Of a stretch of DNA of 64,000 bases, positions 1 through 11,771 are shown piece after piece (position 1 is the stretch's first letter; each line of letters opens with the position of its first letter). Source of the DNA: Lamellibrachia columna (Eukaryota; Annelida; Polychaeta; Sabellida; Siboglinidae). The stretch is taken from assembly GCA_963662155.1 (NCBI GenBank), contig OY759262.1, positions 56,687,490-56,751,489 on the forward strand, given 5' to 3'. Position numbers and translations under genes: made by a program. The notes beneath the pieces are model-generated. The model saw nothing but the letters and a program-made list of their open reading frames with translations. It made no database searches and had not been told where the DNA came from.

Positions 1-162
1 GAATACAGTCCTCCGTGCTGATTTCAAACAAGTTCGACATTTCCCGTACTTGCCTTATTCTTTTTTCGTATGTTTAAATAAGCAGTAAAAGATAACTACA
101 ATGCAGAGAAAATTTTAAACAATCGTAATGTTACGCAGTACTCACAAGAGATCGCCACTTAC

Positions 163-267
163 TACAGTTGGCACAGACGTAGCCCAAAGCGCAGTCGCAA
201 GGCTTGGTGTTTCCCAGAGGACATGTTCCGTCATTCAGACAGTCAGCGTCTTTCGTACACTGGAACT
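163..267 (-). CDS. Gene 1 EGF-like exon, type A
   Basis: This 105-nt phase 1-1 exon has acceptor TTGCAG|AG and donor A|GTAAGTGG. It encodes EFQCTKDADC, LNDGTC, PCDC and GYVCANC. The glycine normally before ANC in this family is a cysteine here, so the module has an extra, possibly unpaired Cys. Confidence 0.65.
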
Positions 268-3200
268 CTGCAAAAGTTCGTTGTTAAATAACACATATAG
301 GCGGATAGTGTGTTCGACAATTATAAACTCGTTTGCTAAGTTCACTGGCTGAATAAAAATATGTAGGCCTGTTGAAAGAAATCGTCGTTTGATGTTAAGA
401 ATAATTGGCATCACCGTGTGTCAATGTGTCTCTTTCTTCACAAAGTAGCCGTGTTAAAATAACAGGCAAATGTTATTACTCTCTCGATGCGCTGTCTCTA
501 GATATCTATCAAACTTTTTAAAGTCAAGTTGCCTTGTAATTGTGCGTAAGTGTAATGGTGTATTCTGAATGAGACAATTGTGTTATCTGATCACACTTAC
601 AGGGACGCTGAAGAACGATACGACAGCAACTTTACATTTAAACTTACATTTGCGATTCATTTCTTGTGATAGTTAATATACAATTCTTAATTAATATACA
701 ATTATAAATATAAATATTCTCTACCTGTTTCACAGTGGTCTCCGATGTATTCAACTGTGCAGTGACAGTTGTTCGTGTGGCAGATTCCATTGTTCAGATA
801 GTCACTCGACGCGGTGCAATTCGGAGGTGTTGACAAAAGTCACAAGTCAATAATACATTAAGTAAGTGTAATAAAAAAACAACTATAGTATTGCGTCAAC
901 CAGCAACAGCAATAACTCTGTTTGTCCAGACAAACTAGTTATTGCTTAGCAATGCACGATACAAGCTTAGACACATGCCACGTAACAGTTAATTTGTTTT
1001 GACAAGTGAATCAGAATGATTGCTTGCAAGTGGATTTTAAAGAACTGCCTTAGTAACTGATTCACAATTCCACAAGTGATGTGTAGTATTAGATTGAGAG
1101 TGACTGGCAGAGAATAAATGTTTGGTGGACTATTCGCATGGTATTTATTTACCCTGATGGGAACATTTTGCCTACGTTTTTCATTGTCTACAAGTACAAG
1201 TATTTTCCCTAGTCCTCACTTGTTCAAAGTCCCTCGTCAATTCATTTAGTTCATCATGTATTAGGTTCGTATGTGCAGCGTGGATAGTCTGGGTAACACG
1301 CTCAGTCGGTTTAATAAAAGAGAAGTGCATTGAAATTTGACGTTGAATGTTAGATCGAGTTGCTTGCGAAAGTGTGAAATAACCTGAAGTTATATTACTA
1401 TGAAGGCCAGCTGCCTGTGTCTTTATTCGCCGAATTGTTAATGGGTCCAGTGGTGTCGTAGTAGGTACTAGATAGAAATATGTAGAAACAAATTGGATTG
1501 AAGAAGGAGTTTTAAGTGCGAGTTTGTGACGCCGGACTTCGCTTCTCGTATTCCGAGGATTGTGGTTCTGTCGTTTCTCTGTCTGGAGGTGATGTGTTGT
1601 AAAACCTCTCATGGACTCACATACACTTAAAAATCAAAATGAGCAACTGCAGGGAGTGTCAGATAATCATATTATGTTTCAACGAATGAAGGGCACTGGC
1701 TGCAGGACTGCGTATAAGATTTATGGCGAATTAGCTCAATAGTGACGGAACAGGGTTCTACGTCGTAGGGCGAAACAGAATGCAGGGCAAAATAGCAAAA
1801 CACCAAATGTACTGAAAGGTATGGTATATCATGAGAAAAACGTGCAATGCTTACACATTGGTGTTGTTTGTTCCGTTGTCGAATCAACGGTAGGTTCAGT
1901 TGTTTCAGTTTCATTTGTTGTCTCAATAGTAGACTCTGTTGTCGGGGCTACTGTAGTCTCAGTTGTTGTTGTTTCAATTGTGTGCTCTGTTGTAGGAGCA
2001 ACGGTAGTTTCAGTTGTTATCTCAGTGGTAGACTCTGTTGTCGGAGCAACGGTAGTTTCAGTTGTTGTTGTTTCAATTGTGTGCTCTGTTGTAGGAGCAA
2101 CGGTAGTTTCAGTTGTTATCTCAGTGGTAGACTCTGTTGTCGGGGCTACGGTAGTCTCAGTTGTTGTTGTTTCAATTGTGTGCTCTGTTGTCGGAGCAAC
2201 GGTAGTTTCAGTTGTTATCTCAGTGGTAGACTCTGTTGTCGGAGCAACGGTAGTTTCAGTTGTTGTTGTTTCAATTGTGTGCTCTGTTGTAGGAGCAACG
2301 GTAGTTTCAGTTGTTATCTCAGTGGTAGACTCGGTTGTCGGAGCAACGGTAGTTTCAATTGTTATCTCAGTGGTATACTCTGTTGTCGGATCAATGGTAG
2401 TTTCAGTTGTTGTTGTTGTTTCAATTGACTGCTCTGTTGTCGGAGCAACGGTAATTTCAGTTGTTATCTCAGTGGTAAGATCTGTTGTCGGAGCAACGGT
2501 AGTTTCAGTTGTTATCTCAGTGGTAGACTATGTTGTCGGAGCAACGGTAGTTTCAGTTGTTATCTCAGTGATAGGCTCTGTTGTCGGAGCAACTATAGTT
2601 TCAGTTGTTATCTCAGTGGTAGACTCTGTTGTCGGAGCAACGGTAGTTTCAGTTGTTATCTCAGTGGTAGACTCTGTTGTCGGAGCAACGGTAGTTTCAG
2701 TTCTTGTCTCGGTGGTATGTACTGTAACCGCAACATTAAGAAGATGCATGTCAGACATAAAATGTGGATAAGTTGTAAAACAGTGTTTACTGTTGCACAT
2801 TGTATAAATATTATACGGAGAATTATGCATTAGCAATTTTATTTCGAATTAATCATTAATATATCATCAGCCCAATTCACAAGTATACATTTTTAGCGTT
2901 CACATGGTTGAGCGAGCGAGCGAGCGAGTGAGGGCGCGAATTTGAGATTAAGTGGGTTTGTTAGTGTGAGTGAGTCGGTGTGTGAGTGTACATGTATGTG
3001 AGTGCGAGTCAATGTGTGCGCGCGAGTGTGAGATTGAGTGTGTGCACGTATGTGGGTGAATGTGAAGGTTTGTGTGTGCGTGTGTGCGTGTTGCCACTAA
3101 TTGACAACACAACAACAGTCTGGGTATCTGTGCGCTTGCGAGCGTGCGCGCGTGCATGCGTGCGTGCGTGCGTGCGTGTGCGTGTGATAATGTATGTAGG

Positions 3201-6200
3201 GACTACATAACAAATTAGCACGCGACAGTTTGTGGTAACAAACTTCGTCTACTGCAGAAAGACCATAGGGCGTATTTACTCAATACATTTTTCACTATTG
3301 CATTATGGAGTCATGTGTGAGCAACAAGGCGTTTGGGAATTTGGCAACAAAAGGTTAAAAAGGTGCGTTTTTTCAGTGAAAGTCTTCAAATGAATACATG
3401 CACTTACGCCAGTGCTTTTGTAATTAACTATGGCATTTCACACCGACTCAAGATCAGTAATTTTATTTAAATGTCAGCAAAGGTTTTTAGATATTAATTC
3501 GTTTTTCGCAACCGTGATATATCATTATTATTATTACGACGAAGCCAGGCGCACTAGAGTTCGTGTCTTATGTTACAAGTAACAACAAGGGAAGAGTTAA
3601 TAAAACACCCAAGCCGTAGGGAATAGGACAAATTGCAAATGGGTATGTTAGTTATCAAGTGTATTGATAGGCATTTCACGTAAACGCTATTTGAAGCTGA
3701 GGCGCAGGAGCCGTCTGGTTCCCAGAAACAGGTCGACCAAGATAGCAAGTGGGCCGAATTACAAATGATTTGGCGCATTTCCGTACACTGTATAGGGTAC
3801 ATGGGTAATAGTAAGACTATCCTTGGCTCGCGAGGATAATAAAGCCTATATGCCGCTCGTGTGAACGGTACTTTTTGGCTGCCCCATTTTTCGCTAGAAA
3901 AACGCGGCAGCGCAAACGCACCTTGTCACATACATAACCTAATACAATAGAACACAACTATACAAAGGTAACCACATTATATACCAGCTTTTCACTTGCT
4001 GCTGTGAAGTGTAAGGGACCTAGTCGAAAGGCGTATTTTACGAACATTTTATTAACTTAAAATAATTAATATGACAGTCAATGCCCCTATTGTGTTTAAG
4101 TAAAAATGTGTTCTGTATACCTTTCATTGGTACATTAGAACATTATACAAAACACATAGTCAGGTTATACAAAAAAATCAGGTACCGTCACAAGTCTGCG
4201 TTTCGTTGCTGTAAGTATAGCCGTCATTACAGTGATTTTCGTCACATTTTCCTGGTCCGTTTATAAGACACTGTGTACAGTTCCAGCCGCAAACCGCTGC
4301 AACAAAAAAAGGCATCATTGCATCATTGAAGATTGATGTCGCAAAATATAGGTTACTTAATTTGTATAATTCTAGACATACTAAATATTCTAAACAGCAC
4401 ACTACCTACATCATGACAAAACATAATACATCACGTAAACATAGGCTATTATATTTTATTTATTTATTTTTATTTTTTATTGTAAACACCTCTAATTCTG
4501 TTTTTAGAGATACGCGTTATAAAAATTACTTTGATTTGATATAATTTGGCTCAAACGCGCTATGCCATTGCGCGCCAAAACAAACACCATAATGACATCG
4601 ATCGTCGCCATTTTATTCATATTACATTACGCATGGTGTTACACAATTCCCCATGTTGCCATTGCGCAACATAACGTACATGATACGACGTACAGCGCAG
4701 ACCAATTAAGTGTACAATACACTACACAAAATGTACAGCAAATGTGCACAATACTTGGATATTTAAAATATGATCTGCTTCGCCCAGTTTCTCCGTGAAC
4801 ATTTCGTATTGATTCAAACACTCCGTAAATATTTGTCACATTTCGATTTCGTGATCGGAAAATATTTCGGTTGACACTGGATAAGTTGTTTTGCTTTTAG
4901 CCCCTTCTACATTTGTAATACAATCGTACACTGTGAAGGGGCTGAAACACAAATACATGCAAGGTAGTTGTGACTGGAACACAACATAGTACTTGGACCG
5001 TGGTTGGTGTGGCTGAATCACAATTACATACATGGTGGTCGTGACTGTATGTGAAATACAAATTAGTATATTTGTTGTATGGCTGAAACAAAAAATTAGC
5101 GCATGGTCGGCATGACTAAAACACAAAGTAGCAAAAACCTTCTTAACAAGCATTTTCCATATTTGACGGAGTGAAAATGTAAACTACCTAGCCGAAGAGC
5201 GCATTTCAAGAAAATTGTATTCATTAAAATAATTAAAATACCAGTTAATTCCCTTGTTTTCTTTGAGTCTTAATGTCTTCTGTAAATCATGCATTTTGTA
5301 AATTGGAATATTATGAAAGAGGCAACCGTTTTTACACAAACACGTTATATACTTCAATCACGTACCATCACAAGTCTGCGTTTCATTAGTGTAGCTGTAG
5401 CCGTCATTACAGTGATTGTCGTCGCAATTTCCTGGTCCGTTTGTGACACACCGTGAGCAGCTCGAGTCACACACCGCTGTGACAAATAACACGCAACTTA
5501 ACATCTTTAATGAATGATACCGTTAAATGCAGGTTATTTAATGTGTTCTACGTATATCAAAAGATAGCATTCTCAGTGTGCACGCATGGTATTACACAGT
5601 ACACTACGTACGTTATTAGCATGTTTAAATATTTGATGTAGTGGAGGTGTAAGGGACATAATCGAAAGTCGCATTTCACACTTCATTCAATATAAACATT
5701 TAATAGGCAGGTCAATCCATCAATTTTCTTTGAGTAAGGATGCCTTCTGTAAAACATTAATTGGGTAAACTGGATAATTTTGCAATAGGGTACAATTGTG
5801 TTTCCATAGTCAAGTTATATAATAAAATCACGTACGGTCACAGGTCTGCGTTTCGTTGTTGTATATGTAACCGTCATTACAGTGATTATCGTCGCATTTT
5901 CCTGATCCGTTTGTGACACACCGTGCACAGTTCGAGTCACACACCGCTGCAACAAACTCGCGCATCTTAGCAGTATTGAAGATTTTTATCGTAAAATGTA
6001 GGTTATTCAAATTGTACTAGGCTTATCTTAAAACATCTGTCTAGTTGTGCTCACGTGGCATTAAACAACACACTACCTACATCATGACAAAACATATTAC
6101 GTCTCGTGAACACAGGCTGTTTTATAATTCAGTTTAAATACGTTATACCATTGTGCGCCAAAACAAACAGCATATGACATAGATCGTCGCCATGTCACAC

Positions 6201-9200
6201 ATATTACATTACATAAACGCACGGTGTTATACAATACCCCATGTTGCCATTGTGCGACAACACGCACGTGTTACTATATATAGCGCATACCAATTATGCA
6301 CACAAAATATTACACGAACTATACAGTATAGATACACAACACTTGGACATTTAAAATATGATTTGCTTCGCCCCGTATCTCCGTGAACATTTCGTATTGG
6401 TTCAAACACACCGTCAATATTTGGAACATTTCGGTTTCGTGGTCGGAAAATATTTCAATTGAAACTGGATAAACTGTTTTGTTTATATTCCCGTTTAAAT
6501 GCGTAATGCAATCGTAATAACTAGTACTAGTAGTACATTGTGAACGTCGCTGAAGTAAAAAGACATGCACTGTAATCGTGACTGAAACACAACGTAGTAC
6601 ATGAATCGTGGTCGTTGTGGCTGATCCACAATTGTATATATGGTTGTCATGATTGAATGTGAAATACAAATGAGTGCATATTGTGTATGGCTAAAACATA
6701 AAATTAGTGCATGGTCGGCATGGCTTAAACACAAAGTAGCGAAAACCTTCTTTACCATCATTTGACTTATTTGAAGGAGTGAACATGTAAACGATCTAGC
6801 CGAAGAGCGCATTTCACGAAAACTGTATTCATTGAAATAATTAATACACCAGTCAATTCCCTTTTTGTCTTTTAGTCTTGATGTCTTCTGTAAAATATTC
6901 ATTTTGTAAATTTGAACATTATGAAACAGACAACCGTTTCTTTCCATACACAATTTATATAATTAAATCACGTACCGTCACAAGTCTGCGTTTTATTATT
7001 GTAGGTGTAGCCGTCATTACAGTGATTGTCGTCGCATTTTCCTGGCCCGTTAGTGACACACAATGCACAATTTGTGTCGCACACAACTGCATCAAATAAT
7101 ATGCTTTTGACATTATTGCAGATTTATATCGCAAAAAAAGTAGGTTATTTTCTGTGTACTCCGTAAATCGTACAAATATAATTTTAGATGACACGTGGCA
7201 TTAAACAGCACACTACCTACATTACGAAATAGCATATTAAATCGCGTAAACACATTGTGTTACATAAGTCGGTTTAAAAACGTATTGCCATTGTGCGAAA
7301 CAAAGGCACTTGATACGACATAGTGCGAAGACCAATTAAACATTCAAAACACTATATGAAATGTACAACAAATGTACATAGTATTGTACATTTAAAATAT
7401 TATCTGCTTCGCATCGTATGTTACAGTAAATAGCTAGACGTATCTGACCGAATAAAATAAAAAAAATTAGTTTTTGTATTGGTGCAATCACTCCGTCAAT
7501 ACTTCTCACTATTCGATTAATTTTTGGCCGGAAAATATTTCAGGTGAATATGCACTGTTTCTTTTGCATTCCCATTGGCAAGTGTAATTCAATCGTAATA
7601 ACTAGTACGTTCTCGACATGGCTGAAACACAATGTAGCAATGGTCGTTGGGGCTGAAACACACAAAGTAGTACACGGTCCTCGTGATTGAAACACTATTT
7701 GGTAAATTGTCGGTGTGGATGAAAAGCAAAGAAGCACAACTGAGTTTTCGCATTGATGCAATAACTCGATCAATTGTTTGCACTATTCGATTTCTTGGTC
7801 GGAAATATTTAACGTGATATTGTTACACTGTTTCGTTTCAATTCCCGTTGACATGGGTAATACAATCGTAATAAGTAATGCATGGTCGACCTGGCTGAAA
7901 CACAATGTAGTACATGGTAGACGTGGCTGGAAACAAAAGTAGTAAATTGTGGCGTGGCTGAAAAACAAAGCAGCAAACACGTCTATAACAACATTTAACT
8001 GATTTGATATAGTGACACTATGAAACAGACAACCGTTTTTACCATAGACAAATTATATAATTATATATACGTACCGTCACAAGTCTGCGTTTCATTATTG
8101 TAGGTGTAGCCATCATGACAGTAATGGTCGTCACATTTTCCTGGTCCGTTTGTGACACACTGTTCACAGTTCGAGTCACACACCGCTGCAACAAATAACA
8201 CGCAACTTAACATATTTAAAGAATAATACCATTAAATATAGGTTATTTAACTTGTACTACGTATATCAAAAGATAGCATTCTCAGTGTGCACAAATGGCG
8301 TTACACAGTACACTACGTACATTATTAATATGTTTAAATATTTGATCGAGTGAAGGTGTAAGGGACCTAATCGGAAGTCGCATTTCACGAACACTTCTTT
8401 CAGTAAAAACATTTAATATGTCGGTCAATCCTTCTATTTTCTTTGTGTAACGATGTCTTCTGTAAAACATTAATTGCTTAAACTGGATAATTTTGCAACA
8501 GGGAACCGTAGTGTTTCTATAGTCCAGTTATAAAATAAAACCACGTACGGTCACATGTCTGCGTTTCGTTGTTGTATATGTAACCGTCATTACATTGATT
8601 ATCATCGCATTTTCCTAGTCCGTTTATGACACACCGTGCACAATTCGAGCCGCACTCCGCTGCAACAAAAATACGCATCTTAGCAGTATTAACGATTTTT
8701 ATCGTACAAAGCAGGTTATTTAAATTGCGTTAGGTTTATCATAAAAACGTCTGTCTAAATGTGCTCACGTGGCATAAACAACACACTACCTACATTATGA
8801 CAAAACATATTACGCCTCGTAAATACAGGCTGTTTTATAATTCTGTGTAAACACTTTATGCCATTGTGCGCCAAAACAAACATCATATGACATAGATCGT
8901 CGCCATGTCACACATATTACATTACATAAACGCACGGTGTTACACAATTCCCCATGTCGCCATCGTGCGACAACTCGCATGTGATACTACATATCGCGCA
9001 AACAAATTAAGCGTACAAAACACTGCGCGAAATGTTCAGCAAAGATACACAATACTTGAACATTTAAAATATGCTTCGCCCCGTATCTCCGTGAACATTT
9101 CATATTGGTTCAAACACCCCGTCAATATTTGGCACATTTCGATTTTGTTTGGGGAAAATATTTCAATTGAAACTAGATTAACTGTTTTGTTTGTATTCCC

Positions 9201-9643
9201 GTTTACATGCGTAATGCAATCGTAATAACTTGTACTAGTAGTACATTATGAACCTGGCTGAAACAAAAAGACATGCACGGTAGTCGTGACAGAAACACAA
9301 CGTAGTACATTGACCGTGGTCAGTGTGGTTGATCCACAATGACATACATGGTGGACGTGACTGAATGTGAAATATAAATGAGTGCGTATTGCGTATGGCT
9401 AAAACATAAAATTAGTACATGGTCGGCATGGTTGGAACAGTAGCAAAAACCTATTTTATCATCATTTGACTTATTTGATGGAGTGAACATGTAAACTATC
9501 TAGGCGAAGAGCGCATTTCTTGAAAACTGTATTCATTGAAATAATTAATACACCACTCAATTCCCTTTTTGTCTTTTAGTCTTTGTCTTCGCATTTTCCT
9601 GGCCCGTTAGTGACACACTGTGCACAATTCGTGTCGCACACCG
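163..9643 (-). CDS. Secreted modular gene 1, partial (Furin-like array, Thr-rich, EGF-B, EGF-A); 3' end outside window
   Basis: Overview of minus-strand exons: 111-nt Furin-like exons at 8659-8549, 8185-8075, 7086-6976, 5946-5836, 5476-5366 and 4296-4186; Thr-rich exon 2721-1855; EGF-B 826-725 (damaged); EGF-A 267-163. All are phase 1-1. The order of the last three matches gene 2, so a CBM14-like last exon is expected to the left of position 1. The first exon is not seen beside the array. The signal-peptide exon at 30304-30388 is the only candidate, about 20 kb upstream and beyond another gene. A nonsense codon and a lost acceptor suggest decay, although skipping these exons would restore an open product. 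Confidence 0.5.
725..826 (-). pseudogene. Gene 1 EGF-B exon with lost acceptor
   Basis: This is aligned over its full 102 nt with the exon at 36129-36230. The donor G|GTAGAG is kept, but the acceptor reads AC instead of AG at 827-828. The second EGF cysteine is Tyr (SSDYLNNG against SSDCQNGG). Skipping it keeps the frame because the exon is phase 1-1. Confidence 0.6.
1855..2721 (-). pseudogene. Gene 1 Thr-rich mucin-like exon with one nonsense codon
   Basis: This 867-nt exon runs from acceptor TTACAG|TA to donor T|GTAAGCAT, both phase 1, and the length keeps the frame. It is built of tandem 48/51-nt and related units encoding TTESTTEITTETTVAP and variants (EHTIETTTTTE). One codon, TAG at 2528-2530, replaces the GAG seen at the same place in the other units. 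The rest is open, so the lesion is a single base. The antisense frame is also open for more than 300 codons, an effect of the repeat rather than a gene. Confidence 0.6.
2890..3190. repeat. Degenerate GT/GC-rich simple repeat
   Basis: GAGC- and GTGTGC-type low-complexity sequence between the Thr-rich and Furin-like exons of gene 1. Long frames here on both strands are repeat artefacts. Confidence 0.7.
4186..4296 (-). CDS. Furin-like Cys-repeat exon 1 of the array (most 3')
   Basis: 111 nt, phase 1-1, acceptor TTGCAG|CG, donor G|GTACCT. It encodes VCGWNCTQC, NGPGKCDENHC and NDGYTYSNETQTCD. The spacing C-x3-C-x2-C-x6-C-x4-C-x12-C resembles Furin-like/FU cysteine repeats. NDG and NET contexts offer possible N-glycosylation. 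Confidence 0.65.
5366..5476 (-). CDS. Furin-like Cys-repeat exon 2 of the array
   Basis: 111 nt, phase 1-1, acceptor GTCACAG|CG, donor G|GTACGTGA. It encodes VCDSSCSRC, NGPGNCDDNHC and GYSYTNETQTCD, with all six cysteines present. It pairs with the exon at 8075-8185 in the 2.7-kb duplication. Confidence 0.65.
5836..5946 (-). CDS. Furin-like Cys-repeat exon 3 of the array
   Basis: 111 nt, phase 1-1, donor C|GTACGTGA, acceptor TTGCAG|CG. It encodes VCDSNCARC, NGSGKCDDNHC and GYIYNNETQTCD. It pairs with 8549-8659. Confidence 0.65.
6976..7086 (-). CDS. Furin-like Cys-repeat exon 4 of the array
   Basis: 111 nt, phase 1-1, acceptor ATGCAG|TT, donor G|GTACGTGA. It encodes VCDTNCALC, NGPGKCDDNHC and GYTYNNKTQTCD. 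Its partner in the next unit is the truncated copy at 9583-9643. Confidence 0.65.
8075..8185 (-). CDS. Furin-like Cys-repeat exon 5 of the array
   Basis: 111 nt, phase 1-1, acceptor TTGCAG|CG, donor G|GTACGTAT. It encodes VCDSNCEQC, NGPGKCDDHYC and HDGYTYNNETQTCD. All six cysteines are kept. Confidence 0.65.
8549..8659 (-). CDS. Furin-like Cys-repeat exon 6 of the array
   Basis: 111 nt, phase 1-1, acceptor TTGCAG|CG, donor C|GTACGTGG. It encodes ECGSNCARC, NGLGKCDDNQC and GYIYNNETQTCD. Confidence 0.65.
9583..9643 (-). pseudogene. Truncated Furin-like exon 7
   Basis: The acceptor side (TTGCAG|CG at 9643) and the first half (VCDTNCAQC, NGPGKC) remain. The second half and the donor are gone. 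The break joins directly to sequence that elsewhere lies just beyond the donor (compare about 6865-6885), so an internal deletion removed about 50 nt of exon plus intron. Confidence 0.6.
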
Positions 9644-9699
9644 CTGCAACAAATAATATGCTTTTGACATTATTGCGGAATTATATCGCAAAAAAATTG

Positions 9700-9955
9700 T
9701 TTTCACCCAGCATAGTACATAATTACTCCGCTAGGAAAAGGGTGTTACTCCGTTCCTGGGTCTTCACATTTATGGTCCGGAATGTCACACTGTGTCCCGG
9801 TATTTTCCCTAATATTATCCCAGTGTTGTCCCGACAATTGTGCCCGTGTTGCAGATATTATCCGCGCTTATTCCTTTTGAGAAAGGATGACATCCAATCT
9901 ACGTTTGCTCTCTCGTTGTCAGGTTATGTTTTTAGGACCTTTTGTGTGTGTGATT
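9700..9955 (+). repeat. Dispersed repeat, copy 1, ending in a GT-rich tail
   Basis: About 250 bp nearly identical to 12619-12870, from ACATAATTACTCCGCTAGG through GTTATGTTTTTAGGACC. Both copies end in a GT/GTGC tract. It begins just beyond the broken Furin-like exon 7. The element class is not recognised. Confidence 0.6.
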
Positions 9956-10002
9956 GTGTGCGTACGTGCGTGCGTGCGTGCGTTATATTTATAAATGTAT
10001 AA

Positions 10003-11700
10003 TTAGAGAAGCTGAATAGGCTATGTAACTGACTTGATTGCATTGCACTACAGTTACCAGAGGGCCCATTCACTACTCCTATAGCGGTGCTGTGGCGACC
10101 CACGGTGTGATTAACCTGAGTTTAGAACCCGACACTCTCGCACTGTGCTACTCCGCATCAGAAAGTGATTTAAAGGAAAACGTATGTACAACCAACATAA
10201 TTTTATTTAATAATTCACATACAACAACAAAACAAAATGAATGTTCAGATAACACAACAAGCTGCAAACAAATCGCACGTGTTCATGTCTTGACAAAACA
10301 CATAATAAAATATTTCATATAAAACAATTAAAGCATTGCACAGTTACGCAGACGTGTTAGTATGTGGACATTGACGAGCCTCTTCCTAACAACGGTCAGA
10401 GGTCATTACAACCAGTGGTATGTAAACGGTTTAGTGTAGCAATGTCGGGTCCACAGAGGTTTGCATCCATCCATATTTATTTCGAACCTCCGATGACGTA
10501 CTTGCGAATCCCCTAAAATGTACCTCATGTATTTTCTGTCAGAAAATGTTGAAATCAAATTGCATCATTCGTTTGCCTTAGAAAGAGTCCACGCCAGAAT
10601 AATTGCAGCCCAGAAATATCTTAAATTAATGCAGCACATATAAGTGTATACATAAAACAGGTCACTAGGAGTTTAATAGTTACGTCAGTGAATTTCCATT
10701 TGTAAAAGTAATAAAACGTTCCACTATCATTGGCCGACGCCTGGTGGACACATCCCTCGTAGTTGTCAATTTCTACAACACAGCACAATTTACACAGCAA
10801 TGTTATTATACTTTGCTGAATGTACGTATATAAACGCACGTCATTGCACTATAAAGGCTAATTCGTATGCATGGCATTTTGTATTGTTTCTAGTAGTAAC
10901 ATTAACACAAAAACAACAACGATGCTACGTATGAAGAGTCGATGTCTACCTAAGTAAATCCCAACCGTACACCTTGTGTGGCATGTCCAAACATACATCG
11001 ACACCTTCGCCAACACTAGGCTCTGTAGAATTAACTATTACGATGATTGTCGTTATTCTAAGGTAAACGTAGATTTCAACTAGAACGTTCTATTTTCACT
11101 GCTGCAAGGATGAAACAAGGATGAACAAGGATGAAACAAGGATGAAACAAGGAAGGCCCACCTTCGTTAATGACTCAGTTTTGTAAGAAATTCGTCAAGA
11201 CGTTTCTGATCCAACGCTTCTTGAAATTCGAAATAGTCCTTAGACAAATAACAAAAGAATTGTTACACAAAAAACCTAACACCAACCATACTCGAATAAG
11301 TTATTTGAAAAATTGACCATTATTATCTTACCAAGTTATTAGCAGCAACGCTTATAGTGTGTCAAGTCACCACCCTAGGTAAGTTGATATCATCAACAGT
11401 TGAATGGCAGCAAATTCAAAATGAATAATGACCTAATTTAAATAACCAATATTAACTAGTTTAAAAAAGAACTGTATTGTACTTTCTTCATTCATGGAAT
11501 CTCACTTAGTCTTCTCATCACCATTATAATGAATTTCGGACATCACATCAAGGATACCTTAAACGCAATCTCTTTCATGAATCATGGTGCTTATGATTTA
11601 CAGAGTATGTTAAATTTTGCCGTTTAATTATGTAATAAAAATCTGAATCCATGCTACAACAATAATTGACAGTTTAATACCAATGTCATATTCCTGCAAA
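10003..11700. other. No recognised gene; short GATGAAACAAG repeat
   Basis: AT-rich non-coding sequence. A 14-bp GATGAAACAAG-type unit repeats about three times near 11108-11150. The missing third exon of the SH3BGR-like gene would be expected on the minus strand in this part or further left. A weak candidate near 10700-10790 does not fit the splice phase. Confidence 0.4.
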
Positions 11701-11771
11701 ACTGGACGCTATTAAATAATGCAAAACTGGATTACGAATGCAGTATAAGTATTAAAACAAAGGGGACGTAC

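Larger units (their letters stand above)
4081..9660. repeat. 2.7-kb tandem segmental duplication carrying the Furin-like exons
   Basis: Exon pairs are spaced by nearly equal distances: 5366 to 8075 (2709), 5836 to 8549 (2713), 4186 to 6976 (2790). The introns are also alike, for example the stretch around 4630-4800, 6200-6390 and 8915-9100. Each unit also holds degenerate copies of a unit near 36 bp of the form CATGGTCG-n-TGGCTGAAACACA (4935-5135, 6545-6745, 7610-7740, 7875-7980, 9245-9450). Confidence 0.6.

Noticed and set aside
1821..2771. 316-codon plus-strand frame of VVGATVVSVV repeats
   Set aside because: It is the antisense of the Thr-rich tandem repeat, whose minus strand has matching splice sites and paralogs. 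The plus frame is open only because the repeat lacks stops.
10621..10839. Third exon of the SH3BGR-like gene (DNYEGCVHQA...YYF)
   Set aside because: The similarity to the GDYEAF...F region is weak and the only nearby AG gives phase 2, which does not fit the phase 0 donor at 11772.
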